DNA from: a virus
Reading direction: 5' to 3' (one strand)
DNA length: 55,093 nt
Virus record (IMG/VR): IMGVR_UViG_3300044620_000911
Location: 1 to 55,093 of that record
Positions 15,038-23,867 of this stretch are shown piece by piece. The notes below the pieces were generated by a model that did not search any database, had not been told where the DNA came from, and saw nothing but the letters and a program-made list of their open reading frames with translations. Position 1 is the stretch's first letter; every line of letters begins with the position of its first letter. The position numbers and the translations under genes were made by a program.

Positions 15038-16042
15038 TTAATTTTTATTTGTTAAAATAACCTTGTCTCTTGAAAATTTTTCTTTTATAACTTCCTTTAA
15101 AGAATCTACTCCTAAATCTTTGATAACATCAGAAGGATCTGTTTGTGCCCAATAAGAAGGGTTGTTGATATATTTCAATCTATTATCAATCTCTAGGGTT
15201 AATAGTCTTGAAAATCTCTTGCCCGCTTCGTCATTGTTGAGGTATACGAAAACATGGTCAAACTTGCTGAATAGTTCTTCAATTATAGGAAGTAGTATTT
15301 TGTAGCTATTTTCACTTGGAAGATTAAATGCATCATATCCTAAAGAATCTAAGCACATAGTGTCCTTTAAAGAAGAAGTGATAAAGCATACATTTGTTTT
15401 GTATTCAAGTTGTGGGTAGCCCTCTAGCACTGCTTTAATTGTTCTCCACTTTTGCATAGGAATACCTAGTGGATTATATACTTTAAAAAGCTGATTATTT
15501 TGGTAGTATCCGAATATAGGATTATATTCACTACTAGAATAGTTTAGTACTCCGTTTCGTAAAACAAACTTTACAGGGCATACATCATATTTTTTTAATG
15601 TAGCTTCTGTAATACCAAATTTTTTCCAGTAATCAATATCTTCCTTTGCAAAGAAGTTTTTCTTTATTACAGAATAATTTATCTTCTCGGCTACTTGTTG
15701 AGTGTATTTATCTTTATTTACAGAAGAAGAAAGGGGTGTTACTGCCACCCCTTTGTTTTCTCCTGAAAAACCTCCCTTCACTCTATCCGTGTACTTTAAA
15801 TCATAATTTATTTTTGTAATAGCTTCTTTATTTGTTAAGTTATACTTTTGCGATACAAAAGAAATACAGTCAGAATGTGTAGGATGATGTGCCCAATCTA
15901 TAAATAAAATCTTATCATTGATAACTTTAAAATAGCATTTAGGGCTTTTATCATGCCTTAGCGGATTACTATAAGTACCCTTACTTTCCCAACTTCCAAA
16001 GTAATTTCTCCATATATCGCTCTGTTGATCTAAAGTGAACAT
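15038..16042 (-). CDS. DNA primase (DnaG/T7-type, TOPRIM)
   Basis: A 334-residue primase. The N-terminal ~80 residues follow a CHC2-like fold (SPKCYFKVINDKILFIDW, then HSDCISFVSQKY) but lack the four-Cys zinc site. The C-terminal half is a TOPRIM domain, with VCFITSSLKDTMCLDSLG carrying the nucleotidyl-transfer region and DHVFVYLNNDEAGKR the acidic metal-binding strand, followed by DPSDVIKDLG. It is shorter than bacterial DnaG and has no helicase-interaction domain; the DnaB-like helicase is separate. The neighbours are SSB and dUTPase. Confidence 0.85.
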   Translation of the reverse strand: MFTLDQQSDIWRNYFGSWESKGTYSNPLRHDKSPKCYFKVINDKILFIDWAHHPTHSDCISFVSQKYNLTNKEAITKINYDLKYTDRVKGGFSGENKGVAVTPLSSSVNKDKYTQQVAEKINYSVIKKNFFAKEDIDYWKKFGITEATLKKYDVCPVKFVLRNGVLNYSSSEYNPIFGYYQNNQLFKVYNPLGIPMQKWRTIKAVLEGYPQLEYKTNVCFITSSLKDTMCLDSLGYDAFNLPSENSYKILLPIIEELFSKFDHVFVYLNNDEAGKRFSRLLTLEIDNRLKYINNPSYWAQTDPSDVIKDLGVDSLKEVIKEKFSRDKVILTNKN

Positions 16043-16051
16043 AATTATTGA

Positions 16052-16900
16052 TTAAAAAGGAAGTGCATCATCAAATGCCATATTATTTGACGAGGAAGCC
16101 ATTGTTTCTTCAGTGCCTTCTGCCATCAATTCATTTGGGTCAAATTCTTGGAAGTTAGATGTGATTGGGGCAATATTCTTTTTAAATGCAGAATACTCTC
16201 CTTTTAGAGCATTGATAATTTTATCAAAGCTTTTAATCCCAGGATAGTCTTTTATGAAAGCTTTGGTATAAATATCCATATCATAATATGTCTTGCCATT
16301 ACTTTCACTTGAACGAATACCTACATAAACTTTGATTCCTCTTCCTTCTTCAAATAACGGATTTATGTCAGAATAATCTTGCTTAAACAATTTCTCTAAT
16401 GGAAGAAAAATACTTGGAACATCTCCATCTTTCAGAGTGTATTTTGACAACTCAGTTTCCCAGTTTTTCAAGGTTATGAAAAAGTCCACTAAAGCATCTT
16501 CTCCCACCATTGCTTTTCTTTGGTTGTCTCCATAATACCACACTTTGTTTTTATTCATAACAGCAGGGTCTTCATTATAAGAAGTAAGCCCTTGTCCATT
16601 AATGTATTTTTGCTTTCCACTTCTTGAAATATCGGGTCTAGCTTCAAGCCAAAATGTAATCTTTGTTTTTGTGTTTTCGGCTTGAGGAAGAGTTCCCCAA
16701 ATATCAATCTTTAATATTCTCACTTGCTTACCATCTATATCTTTTGTAGATAGATATTCAGGGTCTTTTTCCAAATCTTTTCCTAAGAATGAGGCTAGGG
16801 CAGCTTTGTTAGGGTTAATCATACTAGGAATAAAAGTAGATACTCCGTAGAATAGTTTTCTGGTTCCTGAACCAGATGACGTTTTGACATTGTTGTTCAT
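16052..16900 (-). CDS. Phage single-stranded DNA-binding protein
   Basis: A 282-residue protein between primase and Sak4-like ATPase. It lacks enzyme motifs, has an OB-fold-like middle (QVRILKIDIWGTL, TKTKITFWLEARPDI) and ends in a low-complexity linker and the acidic tip AFDDALPF. The tip is the typical SSB tail that recruits replication partners. Length and gene position fit the SSBs of crAss-like and related phages. Function inferred from tail and context. Confidence 0.7.
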   Translation of the reverse strand: MNNNVKTSSGSGTRKLFYGVSTFIPSMINPNKAALASFLGKDLEKDPEYLSTKDIDGKQVRILKIDIWGTLPQAENTKTKITFWLEARPDISRSGKQKYINGQGLTSYNEDPAVMNKNKVWYYGDNQRKAMVGEDALVDFFITLKNWETELSKYTLKDGDVPSIFLPLEKLFKQDYSDINPLFEEGRGIKVYVGIRSSESNGKTYYDMDIYTKAFIKDYPGIKSFDKIINALKGEYSAFKKNIAPITSNFQEFDPNELMAEGTEETMASSSNNMAFDDALPF

Positions 16901-16941
16901 GTTTAAAAAAATTAAAAATTAAAAATATTGTTTGTGTGTTA

Positions 16942-17673
16942 TTAAATAAAAATCTTGTCCCAATGAGTCTCTAGCTTATCATCATTTATAAGTTCTGAGA
17001 TTTCAAACTCCTTGTTTCTAAGGTGCTTACATCTTGTGCCCCCTACAATTTCTTCAGAGTGGATAAATGAAAGCATATTTACATTTGGTTTTTCTGTATT
17101 TCTATACATATACCCAATTGCATCTACTCTTAGAGCAAGTAAATCTTTCAACTTACCTTCAAGATTCAGCTCTTTAATTGTTTGTCCTGAAGTAGAAATA
17201 CTTTTATCCGAAACGTGTCCTACAATAATCAACGTATCACAGAATCTTGTAAAGAATTCCATAATTTTGAATAAGGCTTCTCGTTTATAGACTTGACCTT
17301 TTCCATACTCTAGTCTATCAATATCAAAGTCAGCAGCTTCTGATTTACCTGTATCTTTGTTATAGGTTCTCACTGCTAATTGATTTAATAGTTTTTCTTT
17401 CAAAGAAGTCACCGTATCAAGGGTAATAAACTTGTAATGAGGGGTTTCTTTGTGGAAAAGTTTAGCTAATTCATCAAACTGTTGCAGGGAATCTATGTTA
17501 ATCCTCATGGATTCATAGAAATCTGCTCCGTGCTCGAAGTTAATAATCAGGTTATCCTCCAACTCACTGAGTGCGTGGGTTTTCCCTGTCTTTTTCTGGC
17601 TAAAAATAACCATAGTTCTTGGATTGACTACTGAAGGGGCAATCTTCCCTGTTGGCAATGTTAAATTACTCAT
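16942..17673 (-). CDS. Sak4-like / AAA_24 RecA-fold ATPase
   Basis: A 243-residue P-loop ATPase. Walker A is SQKKTGKTHAL (residues ~26-36), the Walker B strand is HYKFITLDTVTSL, and a further Gln/His-type sensor strand is DTLIIVGHVSD. This is the layout of phage RecA-like Sak4 single-strand annealing and recombination mediators, which work with an SSB encoded next door, as here. Its start overlaps the helicase stop by eight bases. Confidence 0.8.
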   Translation of the reverse strand: MSNLTLPTGKIAPSVVNPRTMVIFSQKKTGKTHALSELEDNLIINFEHGADFYESMRINIDSLQQFDELAKLFHKETPHYKFITLDTVTSLKEKLLNQLAVRTYNKDTGKSEAADFDIDRLEYGKGQVYKREALFKIMEFFTRFCDTLIIVGHVSDKSISTSGQTIKELNLEGKLKDLLALRVDAIGYMYRNTEKPNVNMLSFIHSEEIVGGTRCKHLRNKEFEISELINDDKLETHWDKIFI

Positions 17674-18790
17674 CTTTTAAAATTTTTTGTTTATAGGTTA
17701 ATAATTGGTTTAAATTTTGGGTGTCATCATTTTTTGGCATACTGAAAAAACTAAAGCCTTTAGGGTTGAAAAACAAAGGTTCTGCAACTCCTGTTCTACC
17801 GAATCGGTTTTTACAAATATGAATAGTTCTAAAGCATTCTTCAAAGCCATCTACTCTATCAGAAGCTAAAATCGGATACTTATAGTAATTTGTCATTTTG
17901 TGCTTATAAGGAGAAAATAATCCTAAGATAACTTGGTAAGATCTTGCTACCTTTATATTATCTCCTAATTTCTGAGGCTCAGGCTCAAGCTTACCTGCTT
18001 TATAGTGGTTTAGGTCCCCTGCTGCCATTTGTTGCTGTTGTACACAACATACATGCCATTTCCAATGCTTTGTAACTTGCTTTCTCATATAAGTATTCAC
18101 AAGTCTATCTATACATCCTGACAAATCAAGCGACATTCCTAATTCATTTTTCTCTAATTCCAAAATGTTTACGTTATCTATAACTACTGCCACTATTTCA
18201 TTAGGGTCGTTTTGAGTGTAATGACTGTAAATATTAATCACTTTCCCCCCACCCAATTGTTTTTCTTTATAATGGTGCTCACCAATTTCTTTTGAATACT
18301 CTTGACAAGTTTTATAAATACCTGTAGCATGGCCAGTTTGGTCGTCAAATTTGGTGAAAGATTTTACAGTGTCGAAATACCTTTGAACAGGATCTGATTT
18401 TATCATAGCAATTACTTCTTCCGAAATAGGCTCTATCCTGCTTAATAATTCATCTTGTGTACAATGTTTATTGAAATATTTAGAGATGGCATATTGTAGT
18501 ATACTAATATCAAATTCTTCCTCAGACTCTTCTAATCCAAACCATATACATTTATATTTAAAAGACTTAAACGCAGGGTCATCTAAAATATAATCAGCAA
18601 CACTAAATAAATATAAGTACTTGGCCAAAGAAGTTTTACCTACAGAGGTTTCAGCAGTAACACACACAAGTGCCCCTGGAAATATACCACTAAAGGATTT
18701 TCTTGTTCCGTTGAATGGCATAGGAATACTATTAATATGTCCTAGTATTAATGAATCCCTGCTCTCTTCTATTACTTTTAAAATATCCAT
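17666..18790 (-). CDS. DnaB-family replicative helicase (RecA-like)
   Basis: A 374-residue hexameric-helicase core. After KSFSGIFPGALVCVTAETSV comes Walker A (SVGKTSLAKY), then CIWFGLEESEEEF, a Walker B-like AVVIDNVNILE, HVCCVQQQQMA (polar motif) and GDNIKVARSYQVILGLFSP with the terminal arginine-finger region. There is no DnaB N-terminal domain; the protein resembles the minimal helicases of Bacteroidota phages. It unwinds DNA ahead of the family A polymerase. Confidence 0.8.
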   Translation of the reverse strand: MDILKVIEESRDSLILGHINSIPMPFNGTRKSFSGIFPGALVCVTAETSVGKTSLAKYLYLFSVADYILDDPAFKSFKYKCIWFGLEESEEEFDISILQYAISKYFNKHCTQDELLSRIEPISEEVIAMIKSDPVQRYFDTVKSFTKFDDQTGHATGIYKTCQEYSKEIGEHHYKEKQLGGGKVINIYSHYTQNDPNEIVAVVIDNVNILELEKNELGMSLDLSGCIDRLVNTYMRKQVTKHWKWHVCCVQQQQMAAGDLNHYKAGKLEPEPQKLGDNIKVARSYQVILGLFSPYKHKMTNYYKYPILASDRVDGFEECFRTIHICKNRFGRTGVAEPLFFNPKGFSFFSMPKNDDTQNLNQLLTYKQKILKDE

Positions 18791-19284
18791 TAAAATACGA
18801 GTTTATCTTGGTCACTAAATATTCCTTCTTTCATTTCATTAATAGTATCTAACAATAAGCTGCCTCCCTCTTTCTCAATAAAATATTGAGCATCCAATGT
18901 ATAACGAATATCGTCAGCATTTTGATGGTAATAGTTAACAGCGTCTAGAATTTCTTCACTAGAAACTTTATACTTTTTCATAAATGATTCTAACTTAGTT
19001 ATAACTTTATTTTTAGGACTAAATGCTTTTTTATTTATTCCTTGTAAATTTTGTTTACTAAATAATATCATATATTCATCTAAGAATTGTTCAGAAACAA
19101 GAGGTTGATATTTTTCTCCATTAAGAATAGCTTTACCAAACTCTGTTATTTCAAAATCTAAAGGATTATTAGTATTTATTTTTGTAAGATGTATATTTCT
19201 AATAAACCCTTTCTTTATTAAGTATTGGATAATGTTTAATTGGGGAAGATTAATAGCTAATTTTCCCATTTCTTCGTAACTCAT
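18790..19284 (-). CDS. Hypothetical protein, possible helicase loader or winged-helix protein
   Basis: A 164-residue protein. The N-terminal ~60 residues look like a winged helix (LPQLNIIQYLIKKGFIR, then DFEITEFGKAIL). The C-terminal half has LESFMKKYKVSSEEILDAV followed by a helical stretch, an arrangement seen in phage replication accessory proteins. Its stop/start junction with the helicase is immediate. That context suggests helicase loading, which remains unproven. Confidence 0.6.
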   Translation of the reverse strand: MSYEEMGKLAINLPQLNIIQYLIKKGFIRNIHLTKINTNNPLDFEITEFGKAILNGEKYQPLVSEQFLDEYMILFSKQNLQGINKKAFSPKNKVITKLESFMKKYKVSSEEILDAVNYYHQNADDIRYTLDAQYFIEKEGGSLLLDTINEMKEGIFSDQDKLVF

Positions 19285-19310
19285 ATTCCCTTTGTTTTAA
19301 AAAACTTCTG

Positions 19311-19318
19311 CAAAATTA
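19311..19318 (-). promoter_or_regulatory. -7 element TAATTTTG
   Basis: Reads TAATTTTGCAG on the minus strand, 27 bases upstream of ATG 19284, in the gap after the HNH gene. It gives the helicase-primase genes their own promoter. Confidence 0.5.
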
Positions 19319-19329
19319 ATATATTTTTT

Positions 19330-19752
19330 TCAAATGTCAAGCGTTATTTTACTTTTTTCTGTAAATTTTTTGTGACAATCTTTACAAAGCACCTCTAGCT
19401 TGTTTAGATCCTCTACAAATAGCCTGTCGTGGAATGGTTTTATTTCGGAGTAATCCCTTAAACTACCACAGGGCTCAATGTGATTTACTTCTACATCTTT
19501 TTTTAAGAACATTTTTTTACAATGATTGCATTGCCATTTTTTTAACAAGGCAGAATAAGCCCTTTTAAGTATCTCTTTTCTAAAAGGACAAGAGTATAAC
19601 CACCTCTGTCTTAAAAAAGCTCTAATGGCACCAAAAAAAGCTGATTTGGTCATTGTACCTCCACAATATTCTCTCACTACTCTAGGATTAACTACCTTTT
19701 TCTTTTTTCTAGGAGTTGTGGTGTTGGATTTTTTTACTGTCTTTCTTCTCAT
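19330..19752 (-). CDS. HNH endonuclease
   Basis: A 140-residue nuclease. A basic N-terminus (TPRKKKKVVNP) precedes a zinc-bound HNH domain: CNHCKKMFLKKD, VEVNHIEPCGS (catalytic His) and KLEVLCKDCHKKF. It lies between the polymerase and helicase genes as a free-standing gene. No intron or intein break is seen in its neighbours, so it may be a homing-type enzyme or a replication/packaging nickase. Confidence 0.9.
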   Translation of the reverse strand: MRRKTVKKSNTTTPRKKKKVVNPRVVREYCGGTMTKSAFFGAIRAFLRQRWLYSCPFRKEILKRAYSALLKKWQCNHCKKMFLKKDVEVNHIEPCGSLRDYSEIKPFHDRLFVEDLNKLEVLCKDCHKKFTEKSKITLDI

Positions 19753-19767
19753 AACTTTAAATTTAAT

Positions 19768-21798
19768 TTATTTGGCTTCATACCATGATTTTCCAATATT
19801 ACTTTCAGCACTCATAAATAGTGTAGGGTTGGTGAGAAATATATTACCCCCCTCTATCATACTCTTTTCCAGTATTCTAGCATATTTTTCTGATAGGAGA
19901 GTCTCAGTTTCCAAAACTATCTCATCATGTATTACATTTGCTATTCTCGCTTTCCAATAGTCATTGTTTTTTTCAATTTCATTAAATAACAATACTGTAG
20001 CCATTTTAGTTTGATGGGCAGCAGTGCCTTGTGTAGGAGCATTTAAGCATAGTCTCATATACTGAGATTTTAAACTGAAATAATCCTTCATCATTAGTTT
20101 ATTTGCATTAAAGCAATTGTAAGCCCCCATATCTGATATTACATACGAACTCCCTTTATCTTTAGCTTTCTCAAATTTCAGATTTTCTTGCTTACCCACT
20201 CTATATTTATTCCAAAAATCTCTATCCATATTTGAAATCTTCTCATCAAGGTCTTTGAAAATATCAAACATTGGTAGCTTTAATTTAAATCCCATTGCAT
20301 ATTGAATATACCCAAATTCTAAAGCTTCCTTTAGCTTATTTTCCCCATAAGAGTACACTCCATTATGTAATTCTTTGAATAATTTTTCAATACGTTCTCC
20401 TTCCTCTATAGATAATCCTTCATTCTCTGCTAAAGTAAACCCAGTGCCTCCAAATTGGAAACAAAATCTAGGTGCTTTAGAAGCATTTCGCTTGGCTTTA
20501 TGGGTTTTAATAATTTCTTCGTCAGAAAGATCTAATAATTCAGGGTAGAGAACTCTAGCAAAGGCACAGTGTAAGTCCTTTCCTTCCACTATAGAAGAAA
20601 TCATGGCTTGGTCTCCAGTAATATCAGCCCCTACAACTGTTTCTTGCCCTGCGTAGTCAGCTACAATAATGTCAAATCCTTCATTTGCCACGAAACATTC
20701 TCTTGTTTCTTTGTTAGAGGGAAAATTTAAAAAGTTTATCTCTCCCTTTCTTGAAGATAGTCTAGCAGTGTCTACTATCGGTTTGAAGTGGGTGTATATT
20801 CTTCCATCCCTTATTTTAGAATAAATACCCTCTCCAAAAGTAGTTACATTATGCTCCACTTCTTTATATTTAAGCCACATTTTTACAAACTCATGATTTG
20901 ACTTAGCTATAACTCCTTTTTCTAAACTTTCTTTTATCTCTCCTTTTTCTTTATAAGTGACATTTATACCTAAATCTTTAAACACTTCTATCATTTGTTT
21001 AGGAGAACTTAATAGGCAATTTACTTTCCTTTCGTTGCTAAACATATCCATCTGTAAAACTCTATATTTAGGCAGGGTGTCAAAAATATAATCAATTATT
21101 TCTCTCTCACATTTTTTGTATTGGGAATAATCTTTATCCATTTTTGCTTTCCACCTATCCTTTGATATTGGAAGTCCGCATAACTCCATATATGTAAGTG
21201 CCCTGATATGTCTACAATGCAATTTATAAGAATCTATGGCTTCATAATCTTTTAATTTAATCACTAAATCATTGTGTAACTCTAATAGTCTATCAACATC
21301 ATTAAAGCAATATTGAATTGTGGATGGCTGCGATAACTGAACTCTAGCAATATTAGCTTGTTCTGTTTTGTCGTATATAACCCCTAGCTCTCTTTGCATA
21401 CAATTCTTAAAAGAATGTGATACTCCGAATTCTCCATTGTGTAGAATCATAGATGCCAACATCGTATCTCCCACTTTTTTAGGGAAGTAATTCTTGATAA
21501 AGAAGAAACTCAAATCGAAGGCACTATTATGAAATATCATAACCTTATCCAATATAAAAGGCATAACTTCCTCTAAATTAATTATATTCTCTTTATGTGT
21601 CTGCAAATCAATTAGATAATTATTTGTCCCTGTTCCTATTTGAATGGCAAATATTTCCCCCTCAAAGGCAGAGAGGGAAGTAGTCTCTGTATCTACTGCT
21701 ATTATTTCAGGAAGCACCATGTCTTCAAGATTACAGTAACTATACTCCCCTATTTTTTGGAAAAAGGATTTGTTTTTTGTGATTATGTGGTTTGTCAT
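19768..21798 (-). CDS. polA: Family A DNA polymerase with 3'-5' exonuclease
   Basis: A 676-residue replicative polymerase. The N-terminal exonuclease has IIAVDTETTSLSAFEGE (Asp-x-Glu), MIFHNSAFDLSF and the final DEDDy site in STIQYCFNDVDRL. In the polymerase half, motif A is VADYAGQE (Asp binds metal), motif B runs through KRNASKAPRFCFQFGG, with Phe where Tyr is common, and motif C is NVIHDEIVLE. There is no 5'-3' nuclease domain. It is expected to work with the DnaB-like helicase, primase and SSB of this operon. Confidence 0.93.
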   Translation of the reverse strand: MTNHIITKNKSFFQKIGEYSYCNLEDMVLPEIIAVDTETTSLSAFEGEIFAIQIGTGTNNYLIDLQTHKENIINLEEVMPFILDKVMIFHNSAFDLSFFFIKNYFPKKVGDTMLASMILHNGEFGVSHSFKNCMQRELGVIYDKTEQANIARVQLSQPSTIQYCFNDVDRLLELHNDLVIKLKDYEAIDSYKLHCRHIRALTYMELCGLPISKDRWKAKMDKDYSQYKKCEREIIDYIFDTLPKYRVLQMDMFSNERKVNCLLSSPKQMIEVFKDLGINVTYKEKGEIKESLEKGVIAKSNHEFVKMWLKYKEVEHNVTTFGEGIYSKIRDGRIYTHFKPIVDTARLSSRKGEINFLNFPSNKETRECFVANEGFDIIVADYAGQETVVGADITGDQAMISSIVEGKDLHCAFARVLYPELLDLSDEEIIKTHKAKRNASKAPRFCFQFGGTGFTLAENEGLSIEEGERIEKLFKELHNGVYSYGENKLKEALEFGYIQYAMGFKLKLPMFDIFKDLDEKISNMDRDFWNKYRVGKQENLKFEKAKDKGSSYVISDMGAYNCFNANKLMMKDYFSLKSQYMRLCLNAPTQGTAAHQTKMATVLLFNEIEKNNDYWKARIANVIHDEIVLETETLLSEKYARILEKSMIEGGNIFLTNPTLFMSAESNIGKSWYEAK

Positions 21799-22674
21799 TT
21801 AGAAAAAAGTTAAGCTATCTTCTTCAGGGATTTCTTGCCAATCATTTTCAATGTACTTGTCAATCTTATCCAAAGTTTCCTCTAAAATACGTTTACCTTC
21901 CATCTCGTCTTTATAAGATAGGGGGTATACTAGCACACTATCTACTTTGGTAGAATTGCATACCACCCAATGAAAAGTTTTTAGTACATAATGGTTCAAA
22001 TCATTTTTCTCTATCCAGTCTTCCACCCCTTTTGTATATAAAGCCCCCTGTAAGTGATACAAATATTTTTGCACACTATCAGGAAATTTCGGAGGGTAGC
22101 TGCTGGATTTCAAATCAGTGATAATAATCTCTTGTCTATCATGATCCACTTTTAAATAATCTGTCTTTATAAAAAAGTTATACCCTCTGTATTGAAAACT
22201 CCACTCAAACTGAGCCTTACCATTACTGAATAAATAGGTGGCTTCTCTGTCCTTTAATACATTGTTAGCAATAGAGGTTCCTAATTCAAAATTAGGTTTT
22301 AGAAACTTACCTTTTGGATTTTTTGCATATTCAATATATTCTGGAAATTCTAAAACTGATTCTTTTATTTTCTCAAAATTCTTAGATTTCACATCTAATA
22401 TACCACAAACCTTTTCTAAGTTTTCCGCAGAGAGGTCGTAGTTATACTCCTCTGTAAAAATATTTTCAATAATAGCCTTAATTTGAGGCTTTGGGATAGG
22501 AATATCTATAATAGTTTCAGTGATAGGCTCATCAAAAACTATCTTATCTATAATAGACCCTTTCTCTAAAGCATTGTTTCTTTTGTATACAGGGTTTAAA
22601 AATCCTTGTACTCCATCTTTTATAAGTCTAGTGAGAGAACTATAACTTAATCTGTCTTTTTCTTTATTAAACAT
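21799..22674 (-). CDS. PD-(D/E)XK nuclease, Cas4/RecB-like exonuclease
   Basis: A 291-residue nuclease directly upstream of polA. The N-terminus has RLSYSSLTRLIKDG and a NALEKGSIIDKIVFD segment typical of the PDDEXK_1 fold. The catalytic part is NFFIKTDYLKVD then IIITDLKSSS (Asp...Asp-x-Lys), followed by KYLYHLQGALYTKG with the Gln-containing QxxxY-like motif. Such proteins process DNA ends for recombination or degrade host DNA. The stop is one base from the polymerase ATG. Confidence 0.8.
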   Translation of the reverse strand: MFNKEKDRLSYSSLTRLIKDGVQGFLNPVYKRNNALEKGSIIDKIVFDEPITETIIDIPIPKPQIKAIIENIFTEEYNYDLSAENLEKVCGILDVKSKNFEKIKESVLEFPEYIEYAKNPKGKFLKPNFELGTSIANNVLKDREATYLFSNGKAQFEWSFQYRGYNFFIKTDYLKVDHDRQEIIITDLKSSSYPPKFPDSVQKYLYHLQGALYTKGVEDWIEKNDLNHYVLKTFHWVVCNSTKVDSVLVYPLSYKDEMEGKRILEETLDKIDKYIENDWQEIPEEDSLTFF

Positions 22675-22694
22675 AATTATTATTTTTTTAGGTG

Positions 22695-22702
22695 CAAATG
22701 TA
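22695..22702 (-). promoter_or_regulatory. -7 element TACATTTG
   Basis: Reads TACATTTGCAC on the minus strand, 21 bases upstream of the nuclease ATG (22674). It lies between the ribbon-helix-helix gene and the replication operon. Confidence 0.5.
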
Positions 22703-22713
22703 TTATTTTTTTT

Positions 22714-22896
22714 TCAAAATGGGCAATATTCTTTTTTGCTTTTTTCTTTAAGGTCATCATAATCACGCTCTATTTTTTCTTTGATTGCATTCCTAACAAA
22801 CTGCGAAACATTTACGTTATATCCTTTTAATTTATCTAAGGTTTGCTTTTGCTCTTTTGATATTCTTATGTTTAATATTTCGGTATTTATTGGCAT
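22714..22896 (-). CDS. Ribbon-helix-helix DNA-binding protein
   Basis: A 60-residue protein: a short strand TEILNIRISKEQKQTL, helix DKLKGYNVNVSQFVRNAI and a charged tail ending YCPF. The N-terminal I-R-I strand and the NVSQFVRNAIKEKI helix are the CopG/Arc pattern, so it is likely a dimeric repressor or regulator, perhaps of the replication operon whose promoter is 12 bases past its stop. It sits beside the truncated attC-like site D. Confidence 0.8.
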   Translation of the reverse strand: MPINTEILNIRISKEQKQTLDKLKGYNVNVSQFVRNAIKEKIERDYDDLKEKSKKEYCPF

Positions 22897-22905
22897 TTAA
22901 GTTTA

Positions 22906-22944
22906 ATTTGTGTTACAAAAAGTTCGTAAAGCAGCGAGTTAGGC
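22906..22944 (-). repeat. attC-like half site D, shared with 542-580
   Basis: Minus strand GCCTAAC (22944-22938), a perfect RYYYAAC box, then TCGCTGCTTTACGAAC and the same tail as site A. Bases 22906-22942 are identical to 542-578. The box begins six bases after the stop of the methyltransferase gene. No second complementary arm is found before the ribbon-helix-helix gene. Confidence 0.6.
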
Positions 22945-22950
22945 GATATT

Positions 22951-23790
22951 TTAAAGAACATCCGTTTTCAATTTGACATCCCATTGTTCGGTAATCTTTA
23001 ACTGCTCAATTTTGAAATATACTCTTGCTATGTTTCTCCAATCCTTTACATAAATTGGTATCAGCGTTTTTTTATTTCGTTCTCCAATCTTAATAATATG
23101 CTTTACTAAATTATCAGTTGTAAAATCTTCAAGCGTTTCAATTCCATAATATCTGCGTACAAAATCAAGTCTTTTAAATCTTTTGTGTCCAAGTTCCCCA
23201 AGTGTAATTACTAATCCTTTCTTTGCCATCTTAATAGCTAAATCAAAGCAATCATAAGCACTTCCAAAAGGGTCTAAATCTACAAGGTCGTATTTGTTTC
23301 CACCTGCATATTGCATACAGCAAAAGGTTAAAGCATCATAATTGTAATCGGTACTAAACGAATTTTCAACATCATTTGTAATCAGTTTTTTTAATCCATA
23401 AGTTTCATAAGCACTTTTACTTCCAGAAAAAACATCTAAAACACTATCAATATTTGCATCAATTATAAACCTTGCATTTGTAGCATATTTCTCTGCTCTA
23501 TGGGGGTCATTGTATGTTTTATTCATTTTACCTAATCTTTTTATCTTAATTGAAACTTGCGTTACATCTCTATCAATACATTCTGCAATTTGCTTTGTAT
23601 TAAACCCTTTTGCTTTAAGCATATTTACCCATTCAATTTCCTTTTCAGTCCATTTGCGTGGTTGAAATTTGGTTAATCCCCCATTCTTTGTGTACTCTCC
23701 TTTGTATTCGGATGGCATCAAATAAGGATTAGAAAAAACATCGCCTAACAGGGGCTTGGCAAAATGGCTGTTTAGTTCTTCTATCAACAT
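22951..23790 (-). CDS. HTH plus Trm1-like SAM-dependent methyltransferase, in an attC-bounded cassette
   Basis: A 279-residue protein. Residues ~40-85 form a Myb/GcrA-like helix-turn-helix (RKWTEKEIEWVNMLKAKG, QIAECIDRDVTQVSIKIKRL). Residues ~105-235 are a methyltransferase: SVLDVFSGSKSAYE (SAM-binding loop), FSTDYNYDALTF, DLVDLDPFGSAYDC and KKGLVITLGE. The LDPFGS motif is that of Trm1, which dimethylates G26 of tRNA. The HTH fusion makes a DNA substrate also possible. The ATG lies in the loop of attC-like site E, so residues 1-16 are encoded by the site arm. Confidence 0.7.
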   Translation of the reverse strand: MLIEELNSHFAKPLLGDVFSNPYLMPSEYKGEYTKNGGLTKFQPRKWTEKEIEWVNMLKAKGFNTKQIAECIDRDVTQVSIKIKRLGKMNKTYNDPHRAEKYATNARFIIDANIDSVLDVFSGSKSAYETYGLKKLITNDVENSFSTDYNYDALTFCCMQYAGGNKYDLVDLDPFGSAYDCFDLAIKMAKKGLVITLGELGHKRFKRLDFVRRYYGIETLEDFTTDNLVKHIIKIGERNKKTLIPIYVKDWRNIARVYFKIEQLKITEQWDVKLKTDVL

Positions 23791-23867
23791 TTGTTTTTAA
23801 TTTTAAAGTTTAGTAATTCTATTTAGCTTCGGGTTCAGCCACTTCGCCAAGCGTGGAAACGTTAGGC
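23743..23867 (-). other. attC-like recombination site E (best example)
   Basis: Plus-strand outer boxes GCCTAAC (23743-23749) and GTTAGGC (23861-23867) are perfect consensus and complementary. Inner pairs are GCTTGGC (23754-23760) with GCCAAGC (23846-23852), and TGGCTG (23765-23770) with CAGCCA (23836-23841). An unpaired 4x4 spacer lies between the two inner pairs, with unequal spacers next to the outer boxes. The 65-base loop holds the start codon of the methyltransferase. The 23861 box includes the TAA stop of the upstream gene. This is the full R-L-L-R layout of an integron attC. Confidence 0.78.

Noticed and set aside
19330-19752. HNH gene as a group I intron or intein-borne homing enzyme
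   Set aside because: The neighbouring polymerase and helicase genes are intact and contiguous, with no interrupted conserved motif next to it.
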